This document shows, piece after piece, positions 9,413-16,674 of a DNA stretch of 64,000 nt (the stretch's first letter is position 1; each line of letters begins with the position of its first letter). The DNA comes from Porphyrobacter sp. TH134 (lineage in GTDB: Bacteria > Pseudomonadota > Alphaproteobacteria > Sphingomonadales > Sphingomonadaceae), in the NCBI RefSeq assembly GCF_002855495.1, contig NZ_PKRO01000005.1:80046-144045 (forward strand), given 5' to 3'. The notes under the pieces are model-generated. The model searched no databases and was not told the DNA's origin. It saw nothing but the letters and a program-made list of their open reading frames with translations. Made by a program: the position numbers and the translations under genes.

Positions 9413-9616
9413 ATGGGGCGGGACAATAATGGCATGCGCCGGGCATTGATGGCCGGAGCTGCGATCCTGTCGGCAGGGCTGGGCGGTTGTATCAACATCG
9501 CCGCGCCCGAAGACCCGATCGTGATCGAGCTCAACATCAATATCCGGCAGGAAGTAATCTACCGGCTGGCGGAGGACGCGGCCAACACCATCGACGAGAA
9601 CGCGGACATTTTCTGA
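9413..9616 (+). CDS. ynbE: YnbE-family outer-membrane lipoprotein
   Basis: A 67-residue lipoprotein: a basic N-terminus, a hydrophobic stretch, and the lipobox GLGGC, followed by the conserved YnbE core (INIRQEVIYRLAEDA). In enterobacteria YnbE partners YdbH as the outer-membrane end of the lipid bridge. The start ATG at 9413 has GGGGAAAGGG 8 bp upstream and gives a proper signal peptide. An upstream in-frame ATG at 9338 overlaps the ydbH stop, but would place 25 hydrophilic residues before the signal. Confidence 0.85.
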   Translation: MGRDNNGMRRALMAGAAILSAGLGGCINIAAPEDPIVIELNINIRQEVIYRLAEDAANTIDENADIF

Positions 9617-9645
9617 TCCGCGTTGTCCGTCAAGGAGGAATGATG

Positions 9646-10029
9646 ATGCGCGATTCCCTTTATGCCGGCCTTGCCGCACTGGCGATGCTCGGCGCTCTGG
9701 CGGCCCCTGCGCTGGCGCAGCAGCGCGACCCTGCCTATGCCAAGGCCCGTGCCGAAGGCCAGGTGGGCGAGCAGGCTGACGGATACCTCGGCATCGTCGG
9801 CGCTGGGAACGGTGCGCTTCAGGATCTGGTCAACGACATCAATATCAAACGCCGTGCGATCTATGCCGACAAGGCCAAGGAAAACAACGCCACCCTTGAA
9901 GCCTATGCGCTGACCGCCGGGTGCCAGGCCATTGCCCGCACGACACCGGGCGAAAAATATCGCGCGCCCGATGGCAGCTGGCAAACCCGCACCAGCGCCG
10001 CCCCGCAACGCGATCCGCGCTGTCCGTGA
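9646..10029 (+). CDS. ydbL: YdbL-family periplasmic protein (DUF1318)
   Basis: A 127-residue secreted protein with a signal peptide ending APALAQ, followed by the YdbL/DUF1318 core (GYLGIVGAGNGALQDLVNDIN and AIYADKAKENN). YdbL is thought to modulate the YdbH-YnbE lipid bridge. Three consecutive in-frame ATGs (9640, 9643, 9646) follow AAGGAGG; the third has the best spacing. The C-terminus is extended by a region rich in charged and proline residues, including a cysteine pair that might form a disulphide. Confidence 0.85.
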   Translation: MRDSLYAGLAALAMLGALAAPALAQQRDPAYAKARAEGQVGEQADGYLGIVGAGNGALQDLVNDINIKRRAIYADKAKENNATLEAYALTAGCQAIARTTPGEKYRAPDGSWQTRTSAAPQRDPRCP

Positions 10030-10047
10030 TTTGTGCAGTTGCACAAA
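10030..10047. promoter_or_regulatory. Perfect 8-bp inverted repeat upstream of atp genes
   Basis: TTTGTGCA-GT-TGCACAAA is an exact palindrome with a 2-bp centre, starting at the last base of the ydbL stop codon. It lies 17 bp upstream of a TTGACA hexamer and about 110 bp before atpI. The symmetry suggests an operator for a dimeric regulator. There is no T-run after it, so it is not a typical terminator. No regulator can be named. Confidence 0.4.
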
Positions 10048-10064
10048 ACTCGTATGGCTCGATG

Positions 10065-10093
10065 TTGACACTGATAAGCCCCCCTTCTAAGGG
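10065..10093 (+). promoter_or_regulatory. Candidate promoter of the atpI-B-E-F'-F operon
   Basis: A perfect TTGACA at 10065-10070 is followed, after 15-17 bp, by a weak -10 (TCTAAG or TAAGGG). The spacer contains a small GCCCCC/GGGGGC inverted repeat. The position, about 65-85 bp before the atpI ATG, fits an operon promoter. The -10 is poor, so this remains tentative. Confidence 0.4.
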
Positions 10094-10155
10094 GGCGGCG
10101 CCCACGGCGGGTGCCTTATCACGCGTGCCTTGATGTTCGTTTGCAGGACCACGGT

Positions 10156-10503
10156 ATGAGCGACGAGAAACCCGCCCGAGCGCCTATTCAAGAGGATGCG
10201 CGGATTGACGCGCTCGAAGCGCGGCTCAGGGCTGCACGCGAGCGTGAAGACCAGCGTAACCGGCCACAGGTTAAAGGTTCCGATGCGAATTACCGCAGCG
10301 GCGACCGGGCCTTGGCCAGCCTTTTGGGTGGGGTGATCGGCGGCCTGGTGATCGGATTTGCGGTTGACGCATTGTTTGACATCGCGCCCTGGGGTCTGTT
10401 GGCAGGGCTGTTCCTTGGAACAGTGTCGGCTTTCAGGAAGCTTATTCTTGCGGCGAATACGCGTCCCGCAGAGCCGGATCAGAGGCAAGACAGCGAGGGT
10501 TAG
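10156..10503 (+). CDS. atpI: ATP synthase subunit I (AtpI/AtpQ)
   Basis: A 115-residue small membrane protein: a charged N-terminus with a short coiled coil (DALEARLRAAREREDQRN), then two membrane helices (about residues 54-74 and 80-98) and a hydrophilic tail. It precedes atpB as atpI normally does. AtpI assists assembly of the c-ring and may act in magnesium handling. The start ATG at 10156 is preferred over an upstream ATG at 10111, which lacks a ribosome-binding site. Confidence 0.85.
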   Translation: MSDEKPARAPIQEDARIDALEARLRAAREREDQRNRPQVKGSDANYRSGDRALASLLGGVIGGLVIGFAVDALFDIAPWGLLAGLFLGTVSAFRKLILAANTRPAEPDQRQDSEG

Positions 10504-10595
10504 ACCCCGGCTTGACCCCTGCGAGGCCCGGCTTGGGGCGCGTTTCATGTGAAACATTTAGGGATCTTTTGATCGTGGCAGCCGAAGAAGGCATC

Positions 10596-11429
10596 ATGGC
10601 AGCGGAAGCCAGCGCGGCCCAAGCTGTGCAAAACTTGGAAGCAGCCGAGGCCGGCAAGGTCGATCCGATGAAGCAGTTCACGATCGAGCCCTTGCTTGGG
10701 TCCGATTGGCAGCTGGCCGACGGGTTGAGCATCGCCTTTACCAATTCAGCGTTATGGATGGCGTTGACCGCCGTGCTCGTCTGGGTGTTTGTCGCCGGCG
10801 GCATGAAGCGCGCACTGGTGCCGGGGCGCTGGCAGATGGCGGTCGAAACGATGACCGGCTTCATCGATGATCTGCTGGAAGCCAATGTTGGCAAGGCTGG
10901 TCGCAAGTACGTGCCTTATATCTTCACGCTTTTCATGTTCATCCTGTTCGGGAACCTGCTCGGCCTGGTGCCGGTCGGTCTGATCCCCGGGGTGCATGCC
11001 TTCACGTTCACCAGTCACTTCACCGTAACCGGCGTGCTGGCGATCATGAGCTTTTCGATCGTCTTGGTCGTCGGCTTCTGGAAGCATGGCTTGCATTTCT
11101 TTTCGCTGTTCTGGCCGTCGAACACGCCGGCATTTCTGGCGCTGCCGATCAGCCTGATTGAACTTGTGTCGTTCATGGTGCGACCGTTCAGCCTCGCATT
11201 GCGGTTGTTTGTGGCGATGATGGCAGGGCACGTTTTGCTCAAGGTTCTGGCCAGCTTTGTCATTGCCGGTGGCAGCGGCGGGATCGGGACGGGCATTCTT
11301 GTCGGCGTGCCCAGCTTTGTCCTGATGGTTGCGATCAGTGCGCTCGAAATTCTGGTGGCCGGTATTCAGGCCTATGTCTTTGCACTGCTGACCTCGCTCT
11401 ACATCAACGACGCGGAAAACCTTCACTGA
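10596..11429 (+). CDS. atpB: ATP synthase Fo subunit a
   Basis: Subunit a forms the two proton half-channels against the c-ring. The 277-residue product has 5-6 membrane helices. The essential arginine lies in the fourth-fifth helix segment RPFSLALRLFVAMMAGH, and the last helix has ALEILVAGIQAYVFALLTSLYI. A possible GTG start at 10575 would add seven residues; I chose the ATG at 10596. It is separated from atpI by a 92-bp gap containing a parS-like palindrome. Confidence 0.96.
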   Translation: MAAEASAAQAVQNLEAAEAGKVDPMKQFTIEPLLGSDWQLADGLSIAFTNSALWMALTAVLVWVFVAGGMKRALVPGRWQMAVETMTGFIDDLLEANVGKAGRKYVPYIFTLFMFILFGNLLGLVPVGLIPGVHAFTFTSHFTVTGVLAIMSFSIVLVVGFWKHGLHFFSLFWPSNTPAFLALPISLIELVSFMVRPFSLALRLFVAMMAGHVLLKVLASFVIAGGSGGIGTGILVGVPSFVLMVAISALEILVAGIQAYVFALLTSLYINDAENLH

Positions 11430-11493
11430 GGGCTGAGACGCTCTCTTCACAACCCTCAATAACAACCAGATTTTTCTCAAGGAGTTTACAATC

Positions 11494-11718
11494 ATGGACG
11501 CTACTGCTGCAGCTCTCCTCGGTGCCGGTCTCGCGGCGATCGGTGCGGGCCTCGCCGCCCTCGGCGTGGGCAACGTCTTCGCTTCGTTCCTCGAAGGCGC
11601 GCTGCGCAATCCGGGTGCTGCTGATGGCCAGCAGGGCCGCCTGTTCATCGGCTTCGCGGCCGCCGAACTTCTCGGTCTGCTCGCCTTCGTCATCGCCGTT
11701 CTGTTGATCTTCCGCTAA
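11494..11718 (+). CDS. atpE: ATP synthase Fo subunit c
   Basis: A 74-residue hairpin of two membrane helices that oligomerises into the proton-driven rotor ring. The glycine-rich first helix ([17 protein letters not shown]) and the essential acidic residue in the second helix (FAAAELLG) are present. The polar loop is [15 protein letters not shown] lies upstream of the ATG. No sodium-binding signature is obvious, consistent with proton use. Confidence 0.97.
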   Translation: MDATAAALLGAGLAAIGAGLAALGVGNVFASFLEGALRNPGAADGQQGRLFIGFAAAELLGLLAFVIAVLLIFR

Positions 11719-11799
11719 GATCCGTGCGCGCCGGACGTGGTGGGGCATCGCCTCGCTGCGCCCGGCGCGCTCCTGAACTGCCGGTAACAAAGGCCCGTC

Positions 11800-12294
11800 A
11801 TGCCTCAGATCGAACAAATTGCTGCAACGCTGTCCAGTCAGGTGTTCTGGCTGCTGGTGTTCTTCGGCCTCACTTTCGTGGTCGTGGGCCTCGGCATGGT
11901 GCCCAAGATCATGGGTACGGTGGAATTGCGTGACAATCAGATCGCTGGCGATCTGGCCGCAGCACAGGCAGCCCGTGATATCGCGACGGCTGAGGAAGAA
12001 GCGTGGCGCAAGCGTGAAAACGCCAATCGTGTCGCCGCCCAAAGCGTGATTGGCGAAGCCAAGGCGAAAGCCGCCGCTGCCAGCAGCGCAAAGCTTGCCG
12101 AGGCGCAGACCCGGCTCGACAGCCGCCTCGCCGAAGCCGAGGGCGCGATCGATGCGGCACGCATCAGCGCCATGGCTGAAATCGAAACGGTTGCTGCCGA
12201 TGCCGCGCGCGACATCGTCGCCCGCGTTGCCGGAGCCGAGGTGGACCCTGCCGCTGCACAAGCCGCGGTCAAGGAGGTAATGGCCCATGGGTGA
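11800..12294 (+). CDS. atpF': ATP synthase Fo subunit b'
   Basis: A 164-residue peripheral-stalk subunit with one N-terminal membrane helix (about residues 13-33) followed by a long alanine-rich amphipathic helix that dimerises with subunit b. Two different b-type genes in tandem are normal for alphaproteobacteria; the first is the b' type. Its last codons overlap the start of atpF by 8 bp. Confidence 0.93.
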   Translation: MPQIEQIAATLSSQVFWLLVFFGLTFVVVGLGMVPKIMGTVELRDNQIAGDLAAAQAARDIATAEEEAWRKRENANRVAAQSVIGEAKAKAAAASSAKLAEAQTRLDSRLAEAEGAIDAARISAMAEIETVAADAARDIVARVAGAEVDPAAAQAAVKEVMAHG

Positions 12295-12817
12295 CATGCT
12301 GATACTGCTTGCCAGCGGGGCTGATGGTCACGCCGAACCCGGCGTACTTGGTCTGGATTCGTACCAATGGGTCGCACTGGCAATGGCAGTGCTGATCGCA
12401 GTGTTTATCTGGAAGAAGGTCCCCGGGATTATCACAGGCGGGCTGGATGCCAAGATTGCAGCCATCCGCACGGCGCTTGACGAAGCCAAGACCTTGCGCG
12501 CCGAGGCGGAAGCCTTGCGTGCGGAATATGCAGCCAAAATCGCCGCGTCAGAAAAAGATGCCGCAGCCATGCTGGCCGGCGCTCGTGAAGAGGCTGATGC
12601 CATTCTGGCGCGGGCTGAAGCGGACAGTCAGGTGATGGTTGCCCGCCGTACAGCGATGGCGGAAGACAAGATCGCCGCTGCGGAACGTGCGGCGATTGCT
12701 GAGGTCAAGACCAAGGCCGTGACCGCTGCTGCGGCGGCCTCCAAGCTGCTTATCGCCAAAGCCCACGATGGTGAGGCCGACAAGAAGCTTGCTGATGTGG
12801 TGATCGCGTCCCTCTGA
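12287..12817 (+). CDS. atpF: ATP synthase Fo subunit b
   Basis: A 176-residue b subunit with a short periplasmic N-terminus, one membrane helix (about residues 27-44) and a long coiled-coil stalk region rich in Ala, Glu and Lys. It is the last gene of the Fo operon and is followed within 25 bp by a strong terminator. The F1 genes (atpHAGDC) are not in this window, as expected for the split arrangement in alphaproteobacteria. Confidence 0.94.
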   Translation: MGDMLILLASGADGHAEPGVLGLDSYQWVALAMAVLIAVFIWKKVPGIITGGLDAKIAAIRTALDEAKTLRAEAEALRAEYAAKIAASEKDAAAMLAGAREEADAILARAEADSQVMVARRTAMAEDKIAAAERAAIAEVKTKAVTAAAAASKLLIAKAHDGEADKKLADVVIASL

Positions 12818-12841
12818 CGGGCGCGCGTTCTGATACGATAG

Positions 12842-12872
12842 AAAAGGGCGGTCCGGTTGGGCCGCCCTTTTT
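12842..12872. terminator. Bidirectional terminator between atpF and quinone oxidoreductase
   Basis: The stem AAGGGCGG / CCGCCCTT is flanked by A-rich sequence on the left and TTTTT on the right, so it can serve both the atp operon (plus) and the converging oxidoreductase gene (minus), whose stop is at 12883. Confidence 0.85.
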
Positions 12873-12882
12873 CGTTGCCGCA

Positions 12883-13863
12883 TTACATCCCCGGAACGAA
12901 CACCACCTTGCCCACCAATTGGCGCTGCGCCATCGCGTCAAAGCCCTCCCGCCAGCGGGACAGTGGCAAAGTGCGGTCGATCGCGGGAACGATGGCGCCC
13001 GCTTCGGCAAGCTTGCGGATCGCCTGATTGATCGCGGCCCCGCGTTCCGGAAAACGCCGGGCATATTCTCCGGCACGCAGACCGACGATGCTGAAGCCCT
13101 TGATGAGCGGAATATTGGTCGAAACCTCGGCAATTCGCCCCGCTGTAAACCCGACCACGATCAGCTTGCCGCCGAAGGCGACACAGCGGGTCGATTCGTC
13201 AAAAACGTCGCCGCCGACGGGATCGAACACGATATCGGCCAGCACGCCGCCGGTTAGTTCGGCGATGGTTTCACGGAACCGGCCAGCGGTGCCAATCACC
13301 GCGTCAGGGCGAACCAAGGCCGCAATACGATCCGCCTTGGCCGGGCTGCCGGTTGTAGCGATCACCCGCGCGCCCATCGCGCGGGCAAGGTCGCAAGCAG
13401 CAAGGCCGACACCGCCGCTGGCGCCGTGCACCAGCACCCACTGCCCTTCGTCAAGAGCGCCAAGTTCCACCAGCCCGGTAAAGGCGGTTGAATAGGCCGC
13501 GCCCATCGCTGCGGCGGAAGGGAAATCCATTCCCTGCGGCATCAGGGCAAGTTTGTCCGCCGGCACGCTGGCGATCTCGGCGAAGGCCCCGGTTTTGTTG
13601 CCGCCCATGACTCTATCGCCCGGCGCAAAGCCGCTCGCCGGGTCGGCCTCCAGCACCTCGCCAGCCAATTCGAGACCCGCAGTGAAGGGAGGCTCCGGCT
13701 TGAACTGGTATTCGCCGCGGGTCATCAGCAGATCGGGAAAGTTGAGCGAGGCGGCCCGAACGCGCACCAGCACCTCCCCTGATACGCGGGTCGGGGCTGG
13801 CACATTGACGAGCTGGACGCCGGACAGATCGTCCGTCAGCCGATCGACCCTGAGGGCCTGCAT
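12883..13863 (-). CDS. NADPH:quinone oxidoreductase family protein (zinc-free MDR)
   Basis: A 326-residue medium-chain dehydrogenase/reductase of the quinone oxidoreductase group. It has an N-terminal GroES-like domain (SLNFPDLLMTRGEYQ, PGDRVMG) and a Rossmann domain with the NADPH loop HGASGGVGLAA at about residues 148-158. The zinc-binding residues of alcohol dehydrogenases are missing. Such enzymes reduce quinones or enoyl substrates; the precise substrate is not apparent. It is followed closely on the minus strand after gloB (4 bp between them). Confidence 0.88.
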   Translation of the reverse strand: MQALRVDRLTDDLSGVQLVNVPAPTRVSGEVLVRVRAASLNFPDLLMTRGEYQFKPEPPFTAGLELAGEVLEADPASGFAPGDRVMGGNKTGAFAEIASVPADKLALMPQGMDFPSAAAMGAAYSTAFTGLVELGALDEGQWVLVHGASGGVGLAACDLARAMGARVIATTGSPAKADRIAALVRPDAVIGTAGRFRETIAELTGGVLADIVFDPVGGDVFDESTRCVAFGGKLIVVGFTAGRIAEVSTNIPLIKGFSIVGLRAGEYARRFPERGAAINQAIRKLAEAGAIVPAIDRTLPLSRWREGFDAMAQRQLVGKVVFVPGM

Positions 13864-13867
13864 CGGT

Positions 13868-14623
13868 TTAGAAACTGTCCTTGGCCGCCCGCAAGGCCGC
13901 GAAAGTATCCTGCGGCGTGCTTCCGCCCCAGCGGGCCATCATCGCCGGATCATCCGCACGCAGAAACGGATTGGTTGCCAGTTCACGCCGCAGCGTCGTG
14001 GGCACTGTCCATTCGTTCTTGGCACGCTTGTCCGCGATTTCGGCGGCGTAATCCTGCAAGGCGACATTGTCGGGATCGGCGTGCAGCGCGAACTTTGCGT
14101 TGGACGCGGTATATTCATGCGCGCAGTACAGCAGGGTTTCAGGCGGCAGCGTCTTGATGCGGCTGAGGCTTTCCCAGAACTGCTGCGGCTGTCCTTCGAA
14201 CATGCGCCCGCAACCCAGGGCGAACACCGAATCGCCTACGAATGCGATGCCCGCCGACGGCAAGTGGAGCGCGATGTGGCCGTTGGTATGGCCCGACACA
14301 TCGATGACCTGCGCTTGCGTTTCGCCCAGTTTCACGGTGTCACCATGGGCAATGATCCGGTCGACCGGGAACTTGCCCTCGATCTCCGCCGGGCCGCTGA
14401 TGGTGCAGCCGGTGGCTTCCTGGATCGCGGCATTGCCGCCCGCGTGATCGGGATGCCAGTGGGTGTTCCAGATCTGCGTGATCGTCCAGCCCTTCATTTC
14501 GGCTTCAAGCAGATAGGCCTTCGCGTCAGGCGTATCGATTGCCACCGTTTCATGGCTGTCGGTGTCGTGGATGAGATAGCCGTAGTTGTCACTAAGGCAC
14601 GGGAACTGGTGAACATGGATCAT
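13868..14623 (-). CDS. gloB: Hydroxyacylglutathione hydrolase (glyoxalase II)
   Basis: GloB hydrolyses S-lactoylglutathione to lactate and glutathione in methylglyoxal detoxification. The 251-residue product has the metallo-beta-lactamase motif THWHPDHAGG, the later HTNGH and GDSVFALGCGR segments, and the C-terminal HAEY-like CAHEYT. The start ATG at 14623 follows AAGGTCG; a longer open frame upstream would run through the rpsA terminator and is rejected. Confidence 0.94.
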   Translation of the reverse strand: MIHVHQFPCLSDNYGYLIHDTDSHETVAIDTPDAKAYLLEAEMKGWTITQIWNTHWHPDHAGGNAAIQEATGCTISGPAEIEGKFPVDRIIAHGDTVKLGETQAQVIDVSGHTNGHIALHLPSAGIAFVGDSVFALGCGRMFEGQPQQFWESLSRIKTLPPETLLYCAHEYTASNAKFALHADPDNVALQDYAAEIADKRAKNEWTVPTTLRRELATNPFLRADDPAMMARWGGSTPQDTFAALRAAKDSF

Positions 14624-14654
14624 GCCTGCGACCTTACGCTGCGATGCACGATGT

Positions 14655-14690
14655 GAAAAGGCCCGCCTGCTCTGGTGAGCGGGCGGGCCT
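14655..14690 (-). terminator. Terminator of rpsA
   Basis: Read on the minus strand: stem AGGCCCGCC / GGCGGGCCT followed by TTTT, 52 bp after the rpsA stop codon and before the gloB start. Confidence 0.8.
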
Positions 14691-14741
14691 CTCAGACTGC
14701 CGTAATGGCTCGTCCGCAAAGGGGCGAGCGTATCGGTGTCG

Positions 14742-16448
14742 TTAGTCCTGGCTCTTCTTCAGCGCGGCGCCAAGGATGTCGCCGAGCGATGCGCCCGAAT
14801 CCGACGAACCAAACTGCGCGACGGCTTCCTTTTCCTCGGAAATCTGACGCGCCTTGATCGAGAAGTTCGGCTTCTTCGAACGGTCGAAACCGATCACCAT
14901 CGCATCGATCTTGCTGCCGACCTGGAAGCGGTCGGGGCGCTGTTCGTCGCGGTCACGGCCAAGGTCGCTGCGCTTGATGAAGCCGGTTGCACCGTCTTCG
15001 CCAACCTGCACTTCCAGCCCGCCGTCACGCACTTCGAGAACGGTCACGGTGACGGTCTGGTTCTTGCGCAGGGCACCGCCGCTGGTGGCGCCTTCAGCCG
15101 AAGGTGCACCCTTTTCGAGCTGCTTCATGCCGAGGCTGATGCGCTCCTTGTCGACATCGACATCGAGCACGATGGCCTTGACCATTTCGCCCTTGCGGTG
15201 AAGCGCCAGCGCGTCCTCGCCCGAGATGCCCCAGGCGATGTCCGACATGTGGACCATGCCGTCGACGTCGCCGTCCAGACCGATGAACAGGCCGAATTCG
15301 GTGGCGTTCTTGACTTCGCCTTCGACTTCGGTGCCGACCGGGTGCTTTTCAGCGAATTCGTCCCAGGGATTGCGCTGGGCCTGCTTGAGGCCGAGGCTGA
15401 TGCGGCGCTTGTCGCTGTCGACTTCGAGCACCATCACATCGACTTCCTGCGAGGTCGAGACGATCTTGCCCGGGTGGACGTTCTTCTTGGTCCAGCTCAT
15501 TTCGCTGACGTGGACGAGGCCTTCGATGCCCGCTTCCAGCTCAACGAAGGCGCCGTATTCGGTGATGTTGGTCACCTGACCCGACAGCTTCATGCCGACC
15601 GGATACTTGGCGGCAACGCCATCCCACGGATCGCTTTCCAGCTGCTTCATGCCAAGGCTGATGCGCTGGGTTTCGGCGTTGATGCGCACGATCTGCACCT
15701 TCACGGTGTCGCCGATGGCGATCACTTCGCTGGGGTGGTTGACGCGCTTGTAGCTCATGTCAGTGACATGCAGCAGGCCGTCGATGCCGCCGAGATCCAC
15801 GAACGCACCGTAATCGGTGATGTTTTTGACCACGCCGTCGATGATCTGGCCTTCGACCAGGTCATTGATGAGTTCGCTGCGCTGTTCGGCGCGGGTTTCT
15901 TCGAGCACTGCACGACGCGAGACGACGATGTTGCCGCGGCGACGGTCCATCTTGAGGATCTGGAACGGCTGCGGAATATCCATCAGCGGGGTGACATCGC
16001 GCACGGGGCGGATATCGACCTGCGAGCCGGGCAGGAACGCCACGGCGCCATCGAGATCGACGGTGAAACCGCCCTTGACGCGGCCGAAGATGCGGCCTTC
16101 GACGCGCTTGCCTTCGCCAAACTCGTTTTCGAGCTTGTCCCAGGCGGCTTCGCGGCGGGCGCGGTCACGCGACAGCATGGCTTCGCCGTCAGCGTTCTCG
16201 ACGCGGTCCACGAACACTTCGACTTCGCCGCCGACGGTCAGGCCGTGGTCGTCTTCGCCGCGCGAAAATTCCTTGAGGGAGATGCGGCCTTCGCTCTTGA
16301 GGCCGACGTCGATCACGGCAAAGCCGTTTTCGATCGCAGTGACGGTTCCCTTGACGACGCGGCCTTCGAAGCCATCATCACCGGCACCGCCGAGTTGTTC
16401 ATTAAGCATCGCCTCGAAATCGGCGCGCGTGGGCATCTGAGTTGCCAT
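14742..16448 (-). CDS. rpsA: 30S ribosomal protein S1
   Basis: S1 binds mRNA and helps its docking on the 30S subunit. The 568-residue protein has six S1/OB-fold repeats, seen by recurring segments of the type ITEYGAFVELEAGIEGLVHVSEMSW and RISLGLKQ, matching the typical alphaproteobacterial size. The start at MATQMPTR (16448) is the conventional one; the open frame upstream has no ribosome-binding site. A 226-bp leader separates it from the cmk-GNAT fusion. Confidence 0.97.
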   Translation of the reverse strand: MATQMPTRADFEAMLNEQLGGAGDDGFEGRVVKGTVTAIENGFAVIDVGLKSEGRISLKEFSRGEDDHGLTVGGEVEVFVDRVENADGEAMLSRDRARREAAWDKLENEFGEGKRVEGRIFGRVKGGFTVDLDGAVAFLPGSQVDIRPVRDVTPLMDIPQPFQILKMDRRRGNIVVSRRAVLEETRAEQRSELINDLVEGQIIDGVVKNITDYGAFVDLGGIDGLLHVTDMSYKRVNHPSEVIAIGDTVKVQIVRINAETQRISLGMKQLESDPWDGVAAKYPVGMKLSGQVTNITEYGAFVELEAGIEGLVHVSEMSWTKKNVHPGKIVSTSQEVDVMVLEVDSDKRRISLGLKQAQRNPWDEFAEKHPVGTEVEGEVKNATEFGLFIGLDGDVDGMVHMSDIAWGISGEDALALHRKGEMVKAIVLDVDVDKERISLGMKQLEKGAPSAEGATSGGALRKNQTVTVTVLEVRDGGLEVQVGEDGATGFIKRSDLGRDRDEQRPDRFQVGSKIDAMVIGFDRSKKPNFSIKARQISEEKEAVAQFGSSDSGASLGDILGAALKKSQD

Positions 16449-16674
16449 AGTCAGGTAAAGTCCTGTGTTCGTTATGCTACCGGCCACCGGTTTTTCCGGG
16501 GTCTTAAACTGCTTCCGTCGCACCATTGCGCCGGCTGGCAGGGCAAGAGGCCGTTCGTCTCCGTGCCGCCGAATGCGAATGCACGAAGGTTCGGCAATCC
16601 CTGTAAGATTGCCAGAACGGCCGCGCGCCTAGGCGAGAGCGCGCCAAAATGCAAGGATAATGGGGCAGGCCCGC
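16449..16674. other. Intergenic region upstream of rpsA
   Basis: 226 bp between the cmk-GNAT fusion and rpsA on the minus strand. It contains an ACCGGCCACCGGT-like partial palindrome just upstream of the rpsA start. No gene was recognised. It presumably holds the rpsA promoter and leader, but no convincing -35/-10 pair was found. Confidence 0.5.

Noticed and set aside
13868..14719. Longer GloB with 32 extra N-terminal residues
   Set aside because: The extension runs through the rpsA terminator hairpin and does not resemble glyoxalase II; ATG 14623 has a ribosome-binding site.
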